Shown in pieces: positions 31,272 through 40,209 of a DNA stretch of 64,000 bases; position 1 is the stretch's first letter; every line of letters begins with the position of its first letter. The notes beneath the pieces were generated by a model that saw only the letters and a program-made list of their open reading frames with translations, was not told the DNA's origin and did no database searches. Location: contig NZ_JBMERR010000007.1 of assembly GCF_048820915.1 (NCBI RefSeq), forward strand, positions 62,001-126,000, in the 5' to 3' direction. Source of the DNA: Cribrihabitans_A pelagius. Its GTDB lineage: Bacteria; Pseudomonadota; Alphaproteobacteria; Rhodobacterales; Rhodobacteraceae. The position numbers were made by a program, and so were the translations under genes.

Positions 31272-33404
31272 ATGATTTCGCCTGAAGACCTGATCGAACT
31301 GGTCCGCAACTACAATCCGAAAACCAATGCGTCCCGGATTGCCGCGGCCTATGCCTTCGGGGCGCAGATGCACGAAGGGCAGTACCGCCATTCCGGCGAG
31401 CCCTACTTCACGCATCCGGTGGCGGTCGCCGCGATCCTGACCGAACAGCGGCTGGATGATGCCACCATCATCACCGCGCTTCTGCATGACACCATCGAAG
31501 ACACCAAGGCCTCTTACGAGGAGGTCGCGCGCCGCTTCGGCGACGAGGTGGCGATGCTGGTCGATGGCGTCACCAAGCTGACCAACCTGCAGCTGTCCAG
31601 CCGGGAGACCAAGCAGGCGGAGAACTTCCGCAAGCTGTTCATGGCGATGTCCAAGGATCTGCGGGTGATCCTGGTGAAACTGGCCGACCGTCTCCACAAC
31701 ATGCGCACCATCAAGGCGATGCGGCCCGAGAAACAGGCTCAGAAAGCGCGCGAAACGATGGATATCTATGCGCCTCTGGCAGGCCGCATGGGCATGCAGT
31801 GGATGCGCGAGGAGCTGGAGGATCTGGCCTTCCGGGTGCTGAACGCCGAGGGCCGCCAGTCGATCATCCGCCGCTTCGTCACCCTGCAGCGCGAAACCGG
31901 CGACGTGATCCACCGCATCACCGGCGACATGCGCACCGAGCTGGAGAAGGCGGGCATCGAGGCCGAGGTCTTCGGCCGCGCCAAAAAACCCTATTCGATC
32001 TGGCGCAAGATGCAGGCCAAGGACCAGGGCTTCTCGCGGCTGTCGGACATCTACGGCTTCCGCGTCATCACCGCCACGGAAGAAGACTGCTATCTGGCGC
32101 TAGGCGCCATCCACCAGCGCTGGCGCGCGGTGCCGGGCCGGTTCAAGGACTACATCAGCCAGCCGAAATCCAACGGCTACCGCTCCATCCACACCACTGT
32201 GTCGGGGCGCGACGGCAAGCGGGTGGAGGTGCAGATCCGCACCCGTCAGATGCATGACGTCGCCGAAACCGGGGTGGCGGCGCATTGGTCCTACCGCGAT
32301 GGCGTGCGCACCGAGAACCCCTTTGCCGTCGACCCCGCCAAGTGGATCGCCTCGCTCACCGAACAGTTCGACGCCGAGGAAGACCACGACGAGTTCCTCG
32401 AAGCGGTGAAGCTGGAGATGTACTCGGACCAAGTGTTCTGCTTCACCCCCAAGGGCGATGTGACGAAGCTGCCCAAGGGGGCAACGCCGATCGACTTTGC
32501 CTATGCCATCCACACCCGTATCGGCCATGCCTGCGTCGGCGCCAAGGTGGACGGCATCCGGGTGCCCTTGTGGACCCGGCTGCGCAATGGCCAGTCGGTT
32601 GAGGTGATCACCGCCGAGGGTCAGACCCCGCAGGCCAGCTGGCTGGAGATTGCCACCACCGGCAAGGCCCGCACCGCGATCCGGCGCGCCCTGCGCGAGG
32701 CGGACCGGGCGCGGTTCGTGAAACTGGGCCATGAACTGGCGCGCTCGGCCTTCGAGCACGTCGGCCGCAAGGCCACCGACAAGGCTCTGGAAACCGCCGC
32801 GCGGGCTTTGCGCGTGGGCAGTGCAGACGAGCTCCTGGCGCGGCTCGGGGCCGCGGTGATCACCGCGCATGACGTGGTGCAGTCGGTCTATCCGGAGCTG
32901 ACGACCGGCGAGGGCGACGAGGTTTCGCCGCGCCGCGCGGTGATCGGCCTGCAGCCGGGCCAGAGCTTCGAGCGCGCGTCCTGCTGCCAGCCTTTACCGG
33001 GCGAGCGCATTATCGGCATCACCTACCGCGGCCGCGGCGTCGTGGTGCATACCGCCGATTGTGACAAACTTGGCGAATTCGAGGAACAGCCGGAGCGCTG
33101 GGTCGACGTGCATTGGCACAGCGGCACCCACCCGGCGGTCTATGGCACCACGCTGGAGCTGACCATAGGTAACGATGCCGGGGTGCTGGGGCGTATTTGC
33201 ACATTGATTGGCGAGAAAAAGGCCAATATCTCGGACCTGGAATTTGTCGACAGGAAACCGGACTTTTACCGGCTTATGGTCAACGTGGAGCTGCGGGATG
33301 TGGAACAGCTGCACTCGCTGATGCTGACGCTGGAGGCGGAAAGCGATGTCGCTGCGGTGGCGCGGTTCCGGGAAAAGCCGGAGCGGCGGGTTACGCCGGG
33401 ATAG
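31272..33404 (+). CDS. rel: Bifunctional (p)ppGpp synthetase/hydrolase
   Basis: 710 residues, the single Rsh of alphaproteobacteria. Domains in order: HD hydrolase at about 25-180 with HDxxED as LLHDTIEDT; synthetase at about 230-350 with SDIYGFRVIT and SNGYRSIHTTV; TGS at about 390-450 (VFCFTPKGDVTKLPKGATPIDFAY); helical and zinc-finger-like region (ASCCQPLPGERIIG); C-terminal ACT (LTIGNDAGVLGRICTLI). Both active sites look intact, so both synthesis and hydrolysis are expected. Downstream: DUF2062, pdxJ, acpS, lepB, rnc, era. Confidence 0.97.
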   Translation: MISPEDLIELVRNYNPKTNASRIAAAYAFGAQMHEGQYRHSGEPYFTHPVAVAAILTEQRLDDATIITALLHDTIEDTKASYEEVARRFGDEVAMLVDGVTKLTNLQLSSRETKQAENFRKLFMAMSKDLRVILVKLADRLHNMRTIKAMRPEKQAQKARETMDIYAPLAGRMGMQWMREELEDLAFRVLNAEGRQSIIRRFVTLQRETGDVIHRITGDMRTELEKAGIEAEVFGRAKKPYSIWRKMQAKDQGFSRLSDIYGFRVITATEEDCYLALGAIHQRWRAVPGRFKDYISQPKSNGYRSIHTTVSGRDGKRVEVQIRTRQMHDVAETGVAAHWSYRDGVRTENPFAVDPAKWIASLTEQFDAEEDHDEFLEAVKLEMYSDQVFCFTPKGDVTKLPKGATPIDFAYAIHTRIGHACVGAKVDGIRVPLWTRLRNGQSVEVITAEGQTPQASWLEIATTGKARTAIRRALREADRARFVKLGHELARSAFEHVGRKATDKALETAARALRVGSADELLARLGAAVITAHDVVQSVYPELTTGEGDEVSPRRAVIGLQPGQSFERASCCQPLPGERIIGITYRGRGVVVHTADCDKLGEFEEQPERWVDVHWHSGTHPAVYGTTLELTIGNDAGVLGRICTLIGEKKANISDLEFVDRKPDFYRLMVNVELRDVEQLHSLMLTLEAESDVAAVARFREKPERRVTPG

Positions 33405-33446
33405 GCCGCTGACGCGCCAGCCGGGAACTGGGAAGGACGGACGGCT

Positions 33447-34256
33447 TTGGTTTTCAGGCGCCGGGACAGACGCCCGCCCCTGCGTGCGGTTGCGGATTTC
33501 TTCTGGCCCCGCGGCGGCTGGGGCCGGGCCTTCCTGTATGTGCAGCACCGGGTGCGGCGCCTGCCCGATTCGCCCGAACGCATCGCCCGCGGCATCTGGG
33601 CCGGAGTGTTCACCACCTTCACGCCGTTCTACGGGCTGCATTTCCTGGTCGCCGCACTGATCGCGCGGCTGATGAACGGCAATATCCTGGCTGCCCTCAG
33701 CGCCACTTTCTTCGGCAACCCGCTCACCTATGTACCGATCGGCGTGGCCGCCCTGCAGACCGGGCACTGGCTGCTGGGCACCGAGTTCGACGCCGATGTC
33801 GACAAATCGCTGGTGGGGAAGTTCTTTGCCGCCGGGGCGGATCTGAAAGACAACCTCATTGCGCTGTTCATGGACCGGCCCGCGGACTGGCAGGGGCTTT
33901 TGCTGTTCTATGATGAGGTGTTCTACCCCTACATGATCGGTGGGATCCTTCCCGGCGTGATCTGCGCAACGGTCTGCTACTTTCTCAGCCTGCCGGTGAT
34001 CCGGGTTTATCAGCAGCGCCGCCGCGCCCGCATCAAGGCCAAGTTCGACGCCATCATGCAGCGTGCCGAACTGGCTTCCGGTCCGGCTTCGGGTCAGGCC
34101 GCCGGCAAGGCCGGTGCGCCGGCCCCTGCGCCGCGGCTACAGGAGGACGCCGCCGCCGCGGTCAAGCCGCCCGGCGCCGCGGCCTCCAAGCTGGCGCCTG
34201 GCGCCGCCGGCGACGCGCCGCGCGCCGCAGGCGGGCGCAACCGGGAGGCGGGATAG
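33447..34256 (+). CDS. DUF2062 family membrane protein
   Basis: 269 residues. The DUF2062 core (about 25-190) has ARGIWAGVFTTFTPFYGLHFLVAALIAR and SATFFGNPLTYVPIGVAAL, two to three membrane segments, plus a late one (GGILPGVICATVCYFLSL). The C-terminal 65 residues are Ala/Pro-rich and probably disordered. Function unknown; the gene lies between rel and pdxJ in related genomes too. Start is TTG at 33447 with GGAAGG upstream. Low-complexity 3' end is the least constrained part. Confidence 0.85.
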   Translation: MVFRRRDRRPPLRAVADFFWPRGGWGRAFLYVQHRVRRLPDSPERIARGIWAGVFTTFTPFYGLHFLVAALIARLMNGNILAALSATFFGNPLTYVPIGVAALQTGHWLLGTEFDADVDKSLVGKFFAAGADLKDNLIALFMDRPADWQGLLLFYDEVFYPYMIGGILPGVICATVCYFLSLPVIRVYQQRRRARIKAKFDAIMQRAELASGPASGQAAGKAGAPAPAPRLQEDAAAAVKPPGAAASKLAPGAAGDAPRAAGGRNREAG

Positions 34257-34323
34257 GGCTTGCCCTTGCCGCCCTTGCGTCTAGTGTTCTGCGCAAACGG
34301 GACCAATTTCAGGACTTGATGAT

Positions 34324-35070
34324 ATGGCACAGAATTCCTTGCGGCTGGGTGTGAACATCGACCACGTGGCCACCGTGCGCAATGCCCGCGGCGGCGCCTA
34401 TCCGGACCCGGTCCGCGCCGCAAAACTGGCCGAGGAGGCGGGCGCTGACGGCATTACCGCGCATCTGCGCGAGGACCGCCGCCACATCACCGACGCCGAT
34501 ATCGACGGGCTGATGGCGGCGCTGACGGTGCCCTTGAACTTCGAGATGGCCGCCACGGACGAGATGCAGAAAATCGCCCTGCGCCACAAGCCGCATGCGG
34601 TCTGCATCGTGCCGGAGAAGCGCGAGGAGCGCACCACCGAGGGCGGGCTGGAGGTCGCGCGGGAGGAAAACCGGCTCGCGCATTTCATTGCGCCGCTGCG
34701 TGACGCAGGCTGCCGGGTGTCGATCTTCATCGCCGCAGACAAGCGGCAGATTGAGGCCGCAAACCGGATCGGCGCCGAGGTGATCGAACTGCACGCCGGA
34801 GCCTATTGCGACTACCACGCCGAGGGCAAGCTGGCCGAGCGCGACCGCGAGCTGGAAGCGCTGCGGGAGATGTCGGCCTATGCCCATTCTCTGGGGCTGG
34901 AAGTGCATGCCGGCCACGGGCTGACGTACGACACGGTGCAGCCGGTCGCGGCCTTCCCGGAAGTGCGCGAGCTGAACATCGGCCACTTCCTGATCGGCGA
35001 GGCAATCTTCCGCGGCCTGACCCCGGCAGTCCAAGAGATGCGCCGCCTGATGGACGCCGCGCGGGCATGA
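34324..35070 (+). CDS. pdxJ: Pyridoxine 5'-phosphate synthase
   Basis: 248-residue TIM barrel; condenses 3-amino-2-oxopropyl phosphate with 1-deoxyxylulose 5-phosphate to pyridoxine phosphate. Marks: LGVNIDHVATVRNARGG at the N terminus, GADGITAHLREDRRHI, CIVPEKREERTTEGGL and ELNIGHFLIGEAIF. The several PLP enzymes in this window depend on its product. Followed by a paired hairpin and acpS. Confidence 0.97.
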   Translation: MAQNSLRLGVNIDHVATVRNARGGAYPDPVRAAKLAEEAGADGITAHLREDRRHITDADIDGLMAALTVPLNFEMAATDEMQKIALRHKPHAVCIVPEKREERTTEGGLEVAREENRLAHFIAPLRDAGCRVSIFIAADKRQIEAANRIGAEVIELHAGAYCDYHAEGKLAERDRELEALREMSAYAHSLGLEVHAGHGLTYDTVQPVAAFPEVRELNIGHFLIGEAIFRGLTPAVQEMRRLMDAARA

Positions 35071-35078
35071 GGCGGAGG

Positions 35079-35124
35079 CCGTATTCAGCGATGAATACGG
35101 ACCGGAATTTTCAAAAATTCCGGT
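35079..35124 (+). terminator. Paired hairpins between pdxJ and acpS
   Basis: CCGTATTC (35079-35086) pairs with 35093-35100, and immediately after it ACCGGAATTTT (35101-35111) pairs with 35114-35124 across 2 nt. Directly followed by CCCGTGGC, as at 4509-4564. It begins 9 bp after pdxJ. Because acpS follows within 20 bp, this may attenuate or process the operon mRNA rather than end it. Confidence 0.5.
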
Positions 35125-35143
35125 TCCCGTGGCGGGCGCTGCG

Positions 35144-35584
35144 ATGATTCTCGGCACCGGCACCGATCTCGCCAATATCGAGCGCATCCAGCGCACGCTG
35201 GACCGCTTTGGCGACCGTTTCCGCAACCGCGTGTTCACCAAGGTGGAGCAGCGGAAGGCCGAGCGCCGCCGCGACGTTGCGGGAACCTATGCCAAGCGCT
35301 GGGCCGCCAAGGAAGCCTGCTCAAAGGCGCTTGGCACCGGTTTGCGGATGGGGATTGCCTGGAAAGACATGGCAGTCTCCAACCTGCGGTCCGGTCAGCC
35401 CGTCATGCATGTGACCGGCTGGGCGGCCGACCGGCTGCGCGACATGACGCCTCCCGGCCATGAGGCGGTGATCCATGTCACCCTGACCGACGACCACCCC
35501 TGGGCGCAGGCCTTCGTGGTGATCGAGGCCCGTCCCCTGCCGCAGGACCCGGCGGCCCCGGCGGAAAGCCCCGGCGGAACTTGA
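35144..35584 (+). CDS. acpS: Holo-[acyl-carrier-protein] synthase
   Basis: 146 residues; attaches 4'-phosphopantetheine to acyl carrier protein. Motifs: MILGTGTDLANIERI (metal Asp), FTKVEQRKAERR, and KRWAAKEACSKALGTG with the Glu and Lys of the active site. An extra Pro/Ala tail follows the fold. Between pdxJ and lepB in the conserved cluster. Start ATG 35144; an earlier in-frame ATG at 35129 adds five residues. Confidence 0.96.
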   Translation: MILGTGTDLANIERIQRTLDRFGDRFRNRVFTKVEQRKAERRRDVAGTYAKRWAAKEACSKALGTGLRMGIAWKDMAVSNLRSGQPVMHVTGWAADRLRDMTPPGHEAVIHVTLTDDHPWAQAFVVIEARPLPQDPAAPAESPGGT

Positions 35585-35642
35585 CTTGCGCCCGGCGCGC
35601 CCGCATGTAGCGCCGGACCCTCATTCCAAACCGGAGAGCCTG

Positions 35643-36479
35643 ATGACGGCAAAAGCAAAGGCCGGAAGTTCCATTCTCGAAACCGTGAAGACCATCGTCT
35701 ACGCGCTGCTGATCGCCGGGATATTCCGCACCCTGTTCTTCCAGCCCTTCTGGATTCCCTCCGGGTCGATGAAGGAAACCCTGCTGATCGGGGACTTCCT
35801 CTTCGTCAACAAGATGGCCTACGGCTACTCCTACGCCTCCTGTCCCAGCGTGCGCCTGCCCGCCGTGGGCATCGACATAGACGCCGAGGATATCTGCGGC
35901 TTCCTCGATGGCGACAACACCCGCTTCTGGGGCGGGGAGCCCGAGCGCGGCGACGTGGTGGTGTTCCGCCACCCGGTCAACGGCAATGACTTCATCAAAC
36001 GGCTTGTTGGCCTGCCGGGCGACAAGATCCAGATGAAGAACGGCGTGCTGCACATCAACGGCACTCCGGTCAAGCTGGAAGACGCCGGTGAGTTCGAGGA
36101 ACTGATGCAGCGCCAGGGCCCGCAAGGTTCGCTGCCGCGCTGCGAGAACGCGCCGGTGGGGCAGGGCGCGGTCTGCAAGAAGTCCCGCCAGATCGAAACC
36201 CTGCCGGGCGGCACTTCGCATGCGGTCCTGAACATCACCAACCAGGGCGTCGACCACACCGGCGTCTACCAGGTGCCGGCGGGCCATTACTTCTTCATGG
36301 GCGACAACCGGGACAATTCCTCGGACAGCCGCCTGCCGCAATCCGCGGGCGGGGTTGGCTATGTGCCTTATGAAAACCTGATCGGCCGCGCCGACCGGGT
36401 CATGTTCTCCTCCGCCGGGCGGTCCATGCTCTACTTCTGGACCTGGCGCGCCGACCGTTTCTTCAAGGGGATCGAGTGA
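35643..36479 (+). CDS. lepB: Signal peptidase I
   Basis: 278 residues; cleaves Sec/Tat signal peptides at the periplasmic face. One N-terminal membrane helix (VKTIVYALLIAGIFRTLFF), catalytic Ser in IPSGSMKETLL, catalytic Lys in DFIKRLVGLPGDKI, then MGDNRDNSSDSR. Between the Lys box and box E lies a long insert with cysteine pairs (RCENA, VCKK) seen in alphaproteobacterial LepB. GTGA overlap with rnc (4 bp), the usual lepB-rnc-era order. Confidence 0.97.
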   Translation: MTAKAKAGSSILETVKTIVYALLIAGIFRTLFFQPFWIPSGSMKETLLIGDFLFVNKMAYGYSYASCPSVRLPAVGIDIDAEDICGFLDGDNTRFWGGEPERGDVVVFRHPVNGNDFIKRLVGLPGDKIQMKNGVLHINGTPVKLEDAGEFEELMQRQGPQGSLPRCENAPVGQGAVCKKSRQIETLPGGTSHAVLNITNQGVDHTGVYQVPAGHYFFMGDNRDNSSDSRLPQSAGGVGYVPYENLIGRADRVMFSSAGRSMLYFWTWRADRFFKGIE

Positions 36480-37153
36480 AACTTTCCAAGGAAATGCGTG
36501 CGTTCGAAGAGCGCATCGGCCACCGCTTCGAGCGGCCCGACCTGTTGCAGCGCGCGGTGACCCACGCCTCTGTCTCTTCGCCCAACCGCAAGGACAACCA
36601 GCGTCTGGAATTCCTGGGCGACCGGGTGCTGGGGCTGGTGATGGCGACCGCGCTCCTGGAGCACGACAAGACCGCCACCGAAGGCCAGCTGGCGCCGCGT
36701 TTCAACGCGCTGGTGCGCAAGGAGGCCTGCGCCGAAGTCGCGCGCGAGATCGATCTGGGCGCGGTGCTGAAGCTGGGCCGATCGGAGATGATGTCCGGCG
36801 GGCGCCGCAAGCAGGCGCTGCTGGGCGACGCGATGGAGGCGGTGATCGCCGCGGTCTACAAGGACGCAGGCTTCGATGCCGCGCGGGAGGTGATCCTGCG
36901 GCTCTGGGGCAAACGCGTGCACCAGGTCGAGGAAGACGCCCGCGATGCCAAGACCTCGCTGCAGGAATGGGCGCAGGCCCGCGGCCAGAAGCCGCCCGCA
37001 TACGTCGAGGTCTCGCGCAGCGGCCCGGACCACGCTCCGGTCTTCACCATCGCGGCGCGCCTGCAGGACGGCACCGAGGCCGAGGCCACCGCGGGCTCCA
37101 AGCGGCAGGCGGAGCAGGCCGCGGCCAAGGCGCTGCTGGAACGGCTGGAGTAA
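36476..37153 (+). CDS. rnc: Ribonuclease III
   Basis: 225 residues; cleaves double-stranded RNA. RNase III domain with signature RLEFLGDRVLGLVMA (acid cluster) and later GDAMEAVIAAVY, then a C-terminal dsRNA-binding domain (KTSLQEWAQARG ... AGSKRQAEQAAAKALLERL). GTG start inside the lepB stop (4-bp overlap). Followed by era after 111 bp. Confidence 0.96.
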   Translation: MKLSKEMRAFEERIGHRFERPDLLQRAVTHASVSSPNRKDNQRLEFLGDRVLGLVMATALLEHDKTATEGQLAPRFNALVRKEACAEVAREIDLGAVLKLGRSEMMSGGRRKQALLGDAMEAVIAAVYKDAGFDAAREVILRLWGKRVHQVEEDARDAKTSLQEWAQARGQKPPAYVEVSRSGPDHAPVFTIAARLQDGTEAEATAGSKRQAEQAAAKALLERLE

Positions 37154-37264
37154 TGCGCGGGCGGTGCCCGGCCGCCCGATGCAGCCATGGGGGGCGGCAA
37201 AACCCCTCTGGCCCCAGCGGGCGTTTTCCTGTAGGGGAACTGCTCTGCTAACAGGACCAGACAG

Positions 37265-38170
37265 ATGACCACACGCGCCGGATTCGTTGCCCTGATCGGG
37301 GAGCCCAACGCGGGCAAATCGACCCTCTTGAACCGCATGGTCGGGGCGAAGGTCTCGATCGTCACCCACAAGGTGCAGACCACCCGCGCCCGCATCCGCG
37401 GCGTCGCGATGGAGGGCCAGTCGCAGATCGTCTTTGTCGACACCCCCGGCCTGTTTCGTCCGCGCCGCCGGCTGGACCGCGCGATGGTCGCCGCAGCCTG
37501 GGGCGGGGCGGCGGACGCCGATATCGTGGTGCTGATGGTCGAAGCCCACCGCGGCATCACCGAAGGCGTGGAGACCATCCTCGACGGCCTGGGCGAGATC
37601 GGCGCGGGCCGCACCGTGGCGCTGGCGATCAACAAGATTGACCGGGTTCCGGCCGAAAAGCTCCTCGGGCTGGCGCAGAACCTGAACGCCCGCTACGGCT
37701 TTGCCGAAACCTTTATGATCTCGGCCGAGCGCGGCCACGGTGTCGACGATTTGCGCGTCTGGCTTGCGGGCAAGCTGCCGGAAAGCCCATGGCTTTACCC
37801 CGAAGATCAAATCGCCGATCTGCCAATGCGGATGATCGCGGCCGAGATGACGCGCGAGAAGCTGACCCTGCGCCTGCACCAGGAATTGCCTTACCAGCTC
37901 ACCGTCGAGACCGAGAAATGGGAGGAGCGCAAGGATGGCTCCGCCCGCATCGATCAGCTGATCTACGTGATGCGGGACGGCCACAAAGGCATCGTGCTGG
38001 GCAAGGGCGGCGAGACCATCAAGGCCGTCTCCCAGGCGGCCCGCACCGAACTCGAAGAATTTCTCGGCCGCAAGGTGCATCTCTTCCTGCAGGTGAAAGT
38101 GCGCCCGAACTGGCTGGAAGAGGCCGAGCGCTACTCGGAAATGGGCCTCGACTTCAAGGACGGCAACTGA
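37265..38170 (+). CDS. era: GTPase Era
   Basis: 301 residues; 16S rRNA maturation and 30S assembly. G domain: G1 GEPNAGKSTLLN, G2 region TTRARIRG, G3 VDTPGLF, G4 NKIDRV; C-terminal KH domain with IVLGKGGETIKAVSQAARTELEEFLGRKVHL. Full length. Gap to rnc (111 bp) contains no gene. Confidence 0.97.
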   Translation: MTTRAGFVALIGEPNAGKSTLLNRMVGAKVSIVTHKVQTTRARIRGVAMEGQSQIVFVDTPGLFRPRRRLDRAMVAAAWGGAADADIVVLMVEAHRGITEGVETILDGLGEIGAGRTVALAINKIDRVPAEKLLGLAQNLNARYGFAETFMISAERGHGVDDLRVWLAGKLPESPWLYPEDQIADLPMRMIAAEMTREKLTLRLHQELPYQLTVETEKWEERKDGSARIDQLIYVMRDGHKGIVLGKGGETIKAVSQAARTELEEFLGRKVHLFLQVKVRPNWLEEAERYSEMGLDFKDGN

Positions 38171-38258
38171 GCCTCCCCGTGCCCGTCATCTTGCCGGAAA
38201 TACTCCCGCCGGAGGCCCCTGCCGCCGCAGCGCGCAGCAGCGCCCGCGCAGGCGCGGC

Positions 38259-38588
38259 ATGACCCGCCTCACCGCCGAATTCTGGGTGCATGCCTATCTG
38301 GCGCGGCTGCGGCTGATGGACATTCCGGCCTTCGTCACCGCCCATGGCGACGACACGGCAGGGGCGGTGCTGGTGAAGCTCAACACCCTCGACGGAGAGG
38401 CCCGCGCCTTTCACCGCACCTTCGACCTGATGACCGGAGCCCGCAAGTGGGACACGCTGGCCGCGGGCGATGAGGCGGAGGTCGATGCCTCAATCCGCCG
38501 CCAGCAGGGATTCGACCCCGACCTCTGGGTGGTCGAGGTCGAGGACCGCGCGGGCCGTCACCTGCTGGATGAGCCCGGCCTCGAGTGA
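38259..38588 (+). CDS. DUF1491 family protein
   Basis: 109 residues, soluble. N-terminal LTAEFWVHAYLARLRL and the GAVLVKLNTLDGEARAFHRTFDL segment are typical of DUF1491, an alphaproteobacterial family of unknown role that often follows era. The C-terminal half holds RQQGFDPDLWVVEVEDR. It ends back to back with the interrupted gene on the minus strand (no gap). Between era and this gene lies a short stretch resembling a Rhodobacterales intergenic repeat. Confidence 0.85.
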   Translation: MTRLTAEFWVHAYLARLRLMDIPAFVTAHGDDTAGAVLVKLNTLDGEARAFHRTFDLMTGARKWDTLAAGDEAEVDASIRRQQGFDPDLWVVEVEDRAGRHLLDEPGLE

Positions 38589-38894
38589 TCACCAGCCCCC
38601 GGTTTTGGCCAGGATGTCATGGCCGGTGGCCTGCGGAGCGCCGCCGGCAAATTCCTTCACCCGCCCCGCGAAGGTTCTGAAGTAGTCCTGCGACTGGACA
38701 TGGGCCAGGGTTTAGGCGGTGTCCCAGCGGCCCCAATGGATGCGGGTTTCGCCGTCATCGGCGACGGCCACCTGGTAGGTGAACTTACCGGCCGCCGCGG
38801 GATCTGCGTCGATCGCCGCTATGAACTCCGACGTGGCCTGCCGCCAGGCATCCTCGTCGCCGCTGTAGGCGTAGGTGATGGTAATGCCGCGCAT
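38589..38894 (-). pseudogene. Small conserved-looking gene broken by an in-frame TAA
   Basis: ATG at 38894 with a perfect AGGAGG site opens a frame beginning MRGITITYAYSGDEDAW. Codon 61 is TAA (38712-38714), but the same frame continues with protein-like sequence (TLAHVQSQDYFRTFAGRVKEF, ending DILAKTGGW) to a TGA at 38589. The full reading is 101 codons, and one change, GAA to TAA, would explain it (WDTA-E-TLAHV). Composition suggests a small alpha/beta-barrel-like (ABM) protein, but no family is certain. Selenocysteine or pyrrolysine cannot explain a TAA. It is a recent nonsense allele or a sequencing error. Confidence 0.72.
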
Positions 38895-38909
38895 GGTGGC
38901 CTCCTATAT

Positions 38910-38925
38910 TTAACGATATCGTTAA
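38910..38925. promoter_or_regulatory. Perfect 16-bp palindrome, probable repressor operator
   Basis: TTAACGATATCGTTAA, fully palindromic and AT-rich in a GC-rich genome, lies next to the AGGAGG site of the interrupted gene and 108 bp before recO. The shape fits TetR- or PadR-type operators. No regulator gene adjoins. Confidence 0.6.
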
Positions 38926-39032
38926 GTGGAGGGCGGCATTCCGGCGCCGTCAAGGGACGTCTTGAAGAAGACCGCCAATTCGTCTCTGCTGCCGGGCAGG
39001 GGAGGAGCCAGGGTTGAAAGGGAGAGCCGCCG

Positions 39033-39758
39033 GTGGAATGGCGTGATCAGGGCATATTGCTGACCATGCGCCGCCACGGCGAACATGCGGCAATCATCGA
39101 TGTCTTCACCGAGGGCCACGGCCGCCACGCAGGCGTGGTGCGCGGCGGCGCGGGGCGCAGGATGGCGCCTGTTCTGCAACCGGGGGCGCAGCTCGACCTG
39201 ACCTGGCGGGCGCGGCTGGAGGATCACCTGGGCAGCTACCACGCGGAACCCCTGCGCAGCCGCGCTGCCGCGGCGCTGTCGGGGCGGCTGGCGCTTGCTG
39301 GCCTCAATGCGGTGACGGCACTGCTGGCTTTCTGCCTGCCAGAGCGCGAGCCGCACCCGGATCTCTATATGCGCAGCGAGCGGCTGCTCGACCTTCTGGA
39401 GCAGGAGGACCTCTGGCCGCTGGCCTACCTGCGCTGGGAGATGGCGCTGCTGGAGGAAATGGGCTTCGGTCTCGACCTCGGCGCCTGCGCGGTGACGGGC
39501 ACGGTTGAGGGTCTGGCCTATGTCTCGCCCAAGTCGGGACGGGCTGTTTCACGTGAAGGCGCGGGGGAATGGGCGGACCGGCTCTTGCCCCTGCCGCCAG
39601 TGATGCTCGGGCAGGGTGAGGCGGACGACGGGGAGATCCTGCAGGCGCTGCGCGCCACGGGGTATTTCCTGGAGGCGCACCTGGCGCCGTCGCTCGGCAA
39701 CCGGCCGCTGCCGGAGGCGCGCGGGCGCCTGTGCGACACGCTCAGCCGCCGGCTCTGA
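39033..39758 (+). CDS. recO: DNA repair protein RecO
   Basis: 241 residues; annealing and RecA-loading mediator of the RecFOR pathway. N-terminal OB fold (EWRDQGILLTMRRHGEHAAIIDVFTEGHGRHAGVVRGG), then the helical domain with ALLAFCLPEREPHPDLY and the LLEEMGFGLDLGACAVTG stretch. The zinc-binding cysteines of some RecO proteins are reduced here to one. Its 3' end overlaps the META lipoprotein gene of the other strand by 17 bp. Confidence 0.95.
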   Translation: MEWRDQGILLTMRRHGEHAAIIDVFTEGHGRHAGVVRGGAGRRMAPVLQPGAQLDLTWRARLEDHLGSYHAEPLRSRAAAALSGRLALAGLNAVTALLAFCLPEREPHPDLYMRSERLLDLLEQEDLWPLAYLRWEMALLEEMGFGLDLGACAVTGTVEGLAYVSPKSGRAVSREGAGEWADRLLPLPPVMLGQGEADDGEILQALRATGYFLEAHLAPSLGNRPLPEARGRLCDTLSRRL

Positions 39759-40134
39759 ACAGCATTTCCCGGCCCGCGTCATTGCTGAGGATCATCACAT
39801 CGCCCGCGACCTCGGCCAGGCTCATCTCTTGCAGGGCGGCAAGCAAGGCGGCTTCCGCAGTCTGACCCGGACAGGCCGGGCCTGAGACGGTGAGTGCTTG
39901 GATCTCCAACCAGGGGTATGGCGCGGTCTGCCGGGCGCGGAAGCGTCCGCATGGGCTTTGCCCGGCGACCCTGCCTGGTGCCGGAAAGCGCAGGGAGACC
40001 ATGCCCCGGTGGTCCGCGCCATCAAGGCTTTCAAGCTGCCAAGCTTTTCCCGCCGCGCCATAAGAATAAAGGGTCTCCCCGGAGCCGCAGGCGGCCAGCG
40101 CGGCGCAGGCGGCGATCAGGGTGAGCCGGGTCAT
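39742..40134 (-). CDS. META-domain lipoprotein
   Basis: 130 residues. Lipoprotein signal LTLIAACAALAACGSG with lipobox ALAAC (Cys about residue 16). The mature part resembles the META/HslJ domain: a two-cysteine pattern (SPCGRF and GPACPG) and the DVMILSN-like ending. Likely outer-membrane or periplasmic; function unknown. The frame runs open upstream into the structured intergenic element, but the signal peptide fixes the start at 40134. Confidence 0.78.
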   Translation of the reverse strand: MTRLTLIAACAALAACGSGETLYSYGAAGKAWQLESLDGADHRGMVSLRFPAPGRVAGQSPCGRFRARQTAPYPWLEIQALTVSGPACPGQTAEAALLAALQEMSLAEVAGDVMILSNDAGREMLFRAGG

Positions 40135-40209
40135 GTTTCCTCCGGTCTGCCGGACATGCGCGTGTGTTCCGGCAGGCAGCCTGCGCCACCCCCGACAAAG
40201 GGGCAAGCC

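Noticed and set aside
36431..38080. 549-codon minus-strand frame across rnc and era
   Set aside because: Low-complexity, antisense to two genes with clear motifs; typical of high-GC third-position bias.
38712..38714. Recoding of the in-frame stop as selenocysteine or pyrrolysine
   Set aside because: The codon is TAA; those recode TGA and TAG.
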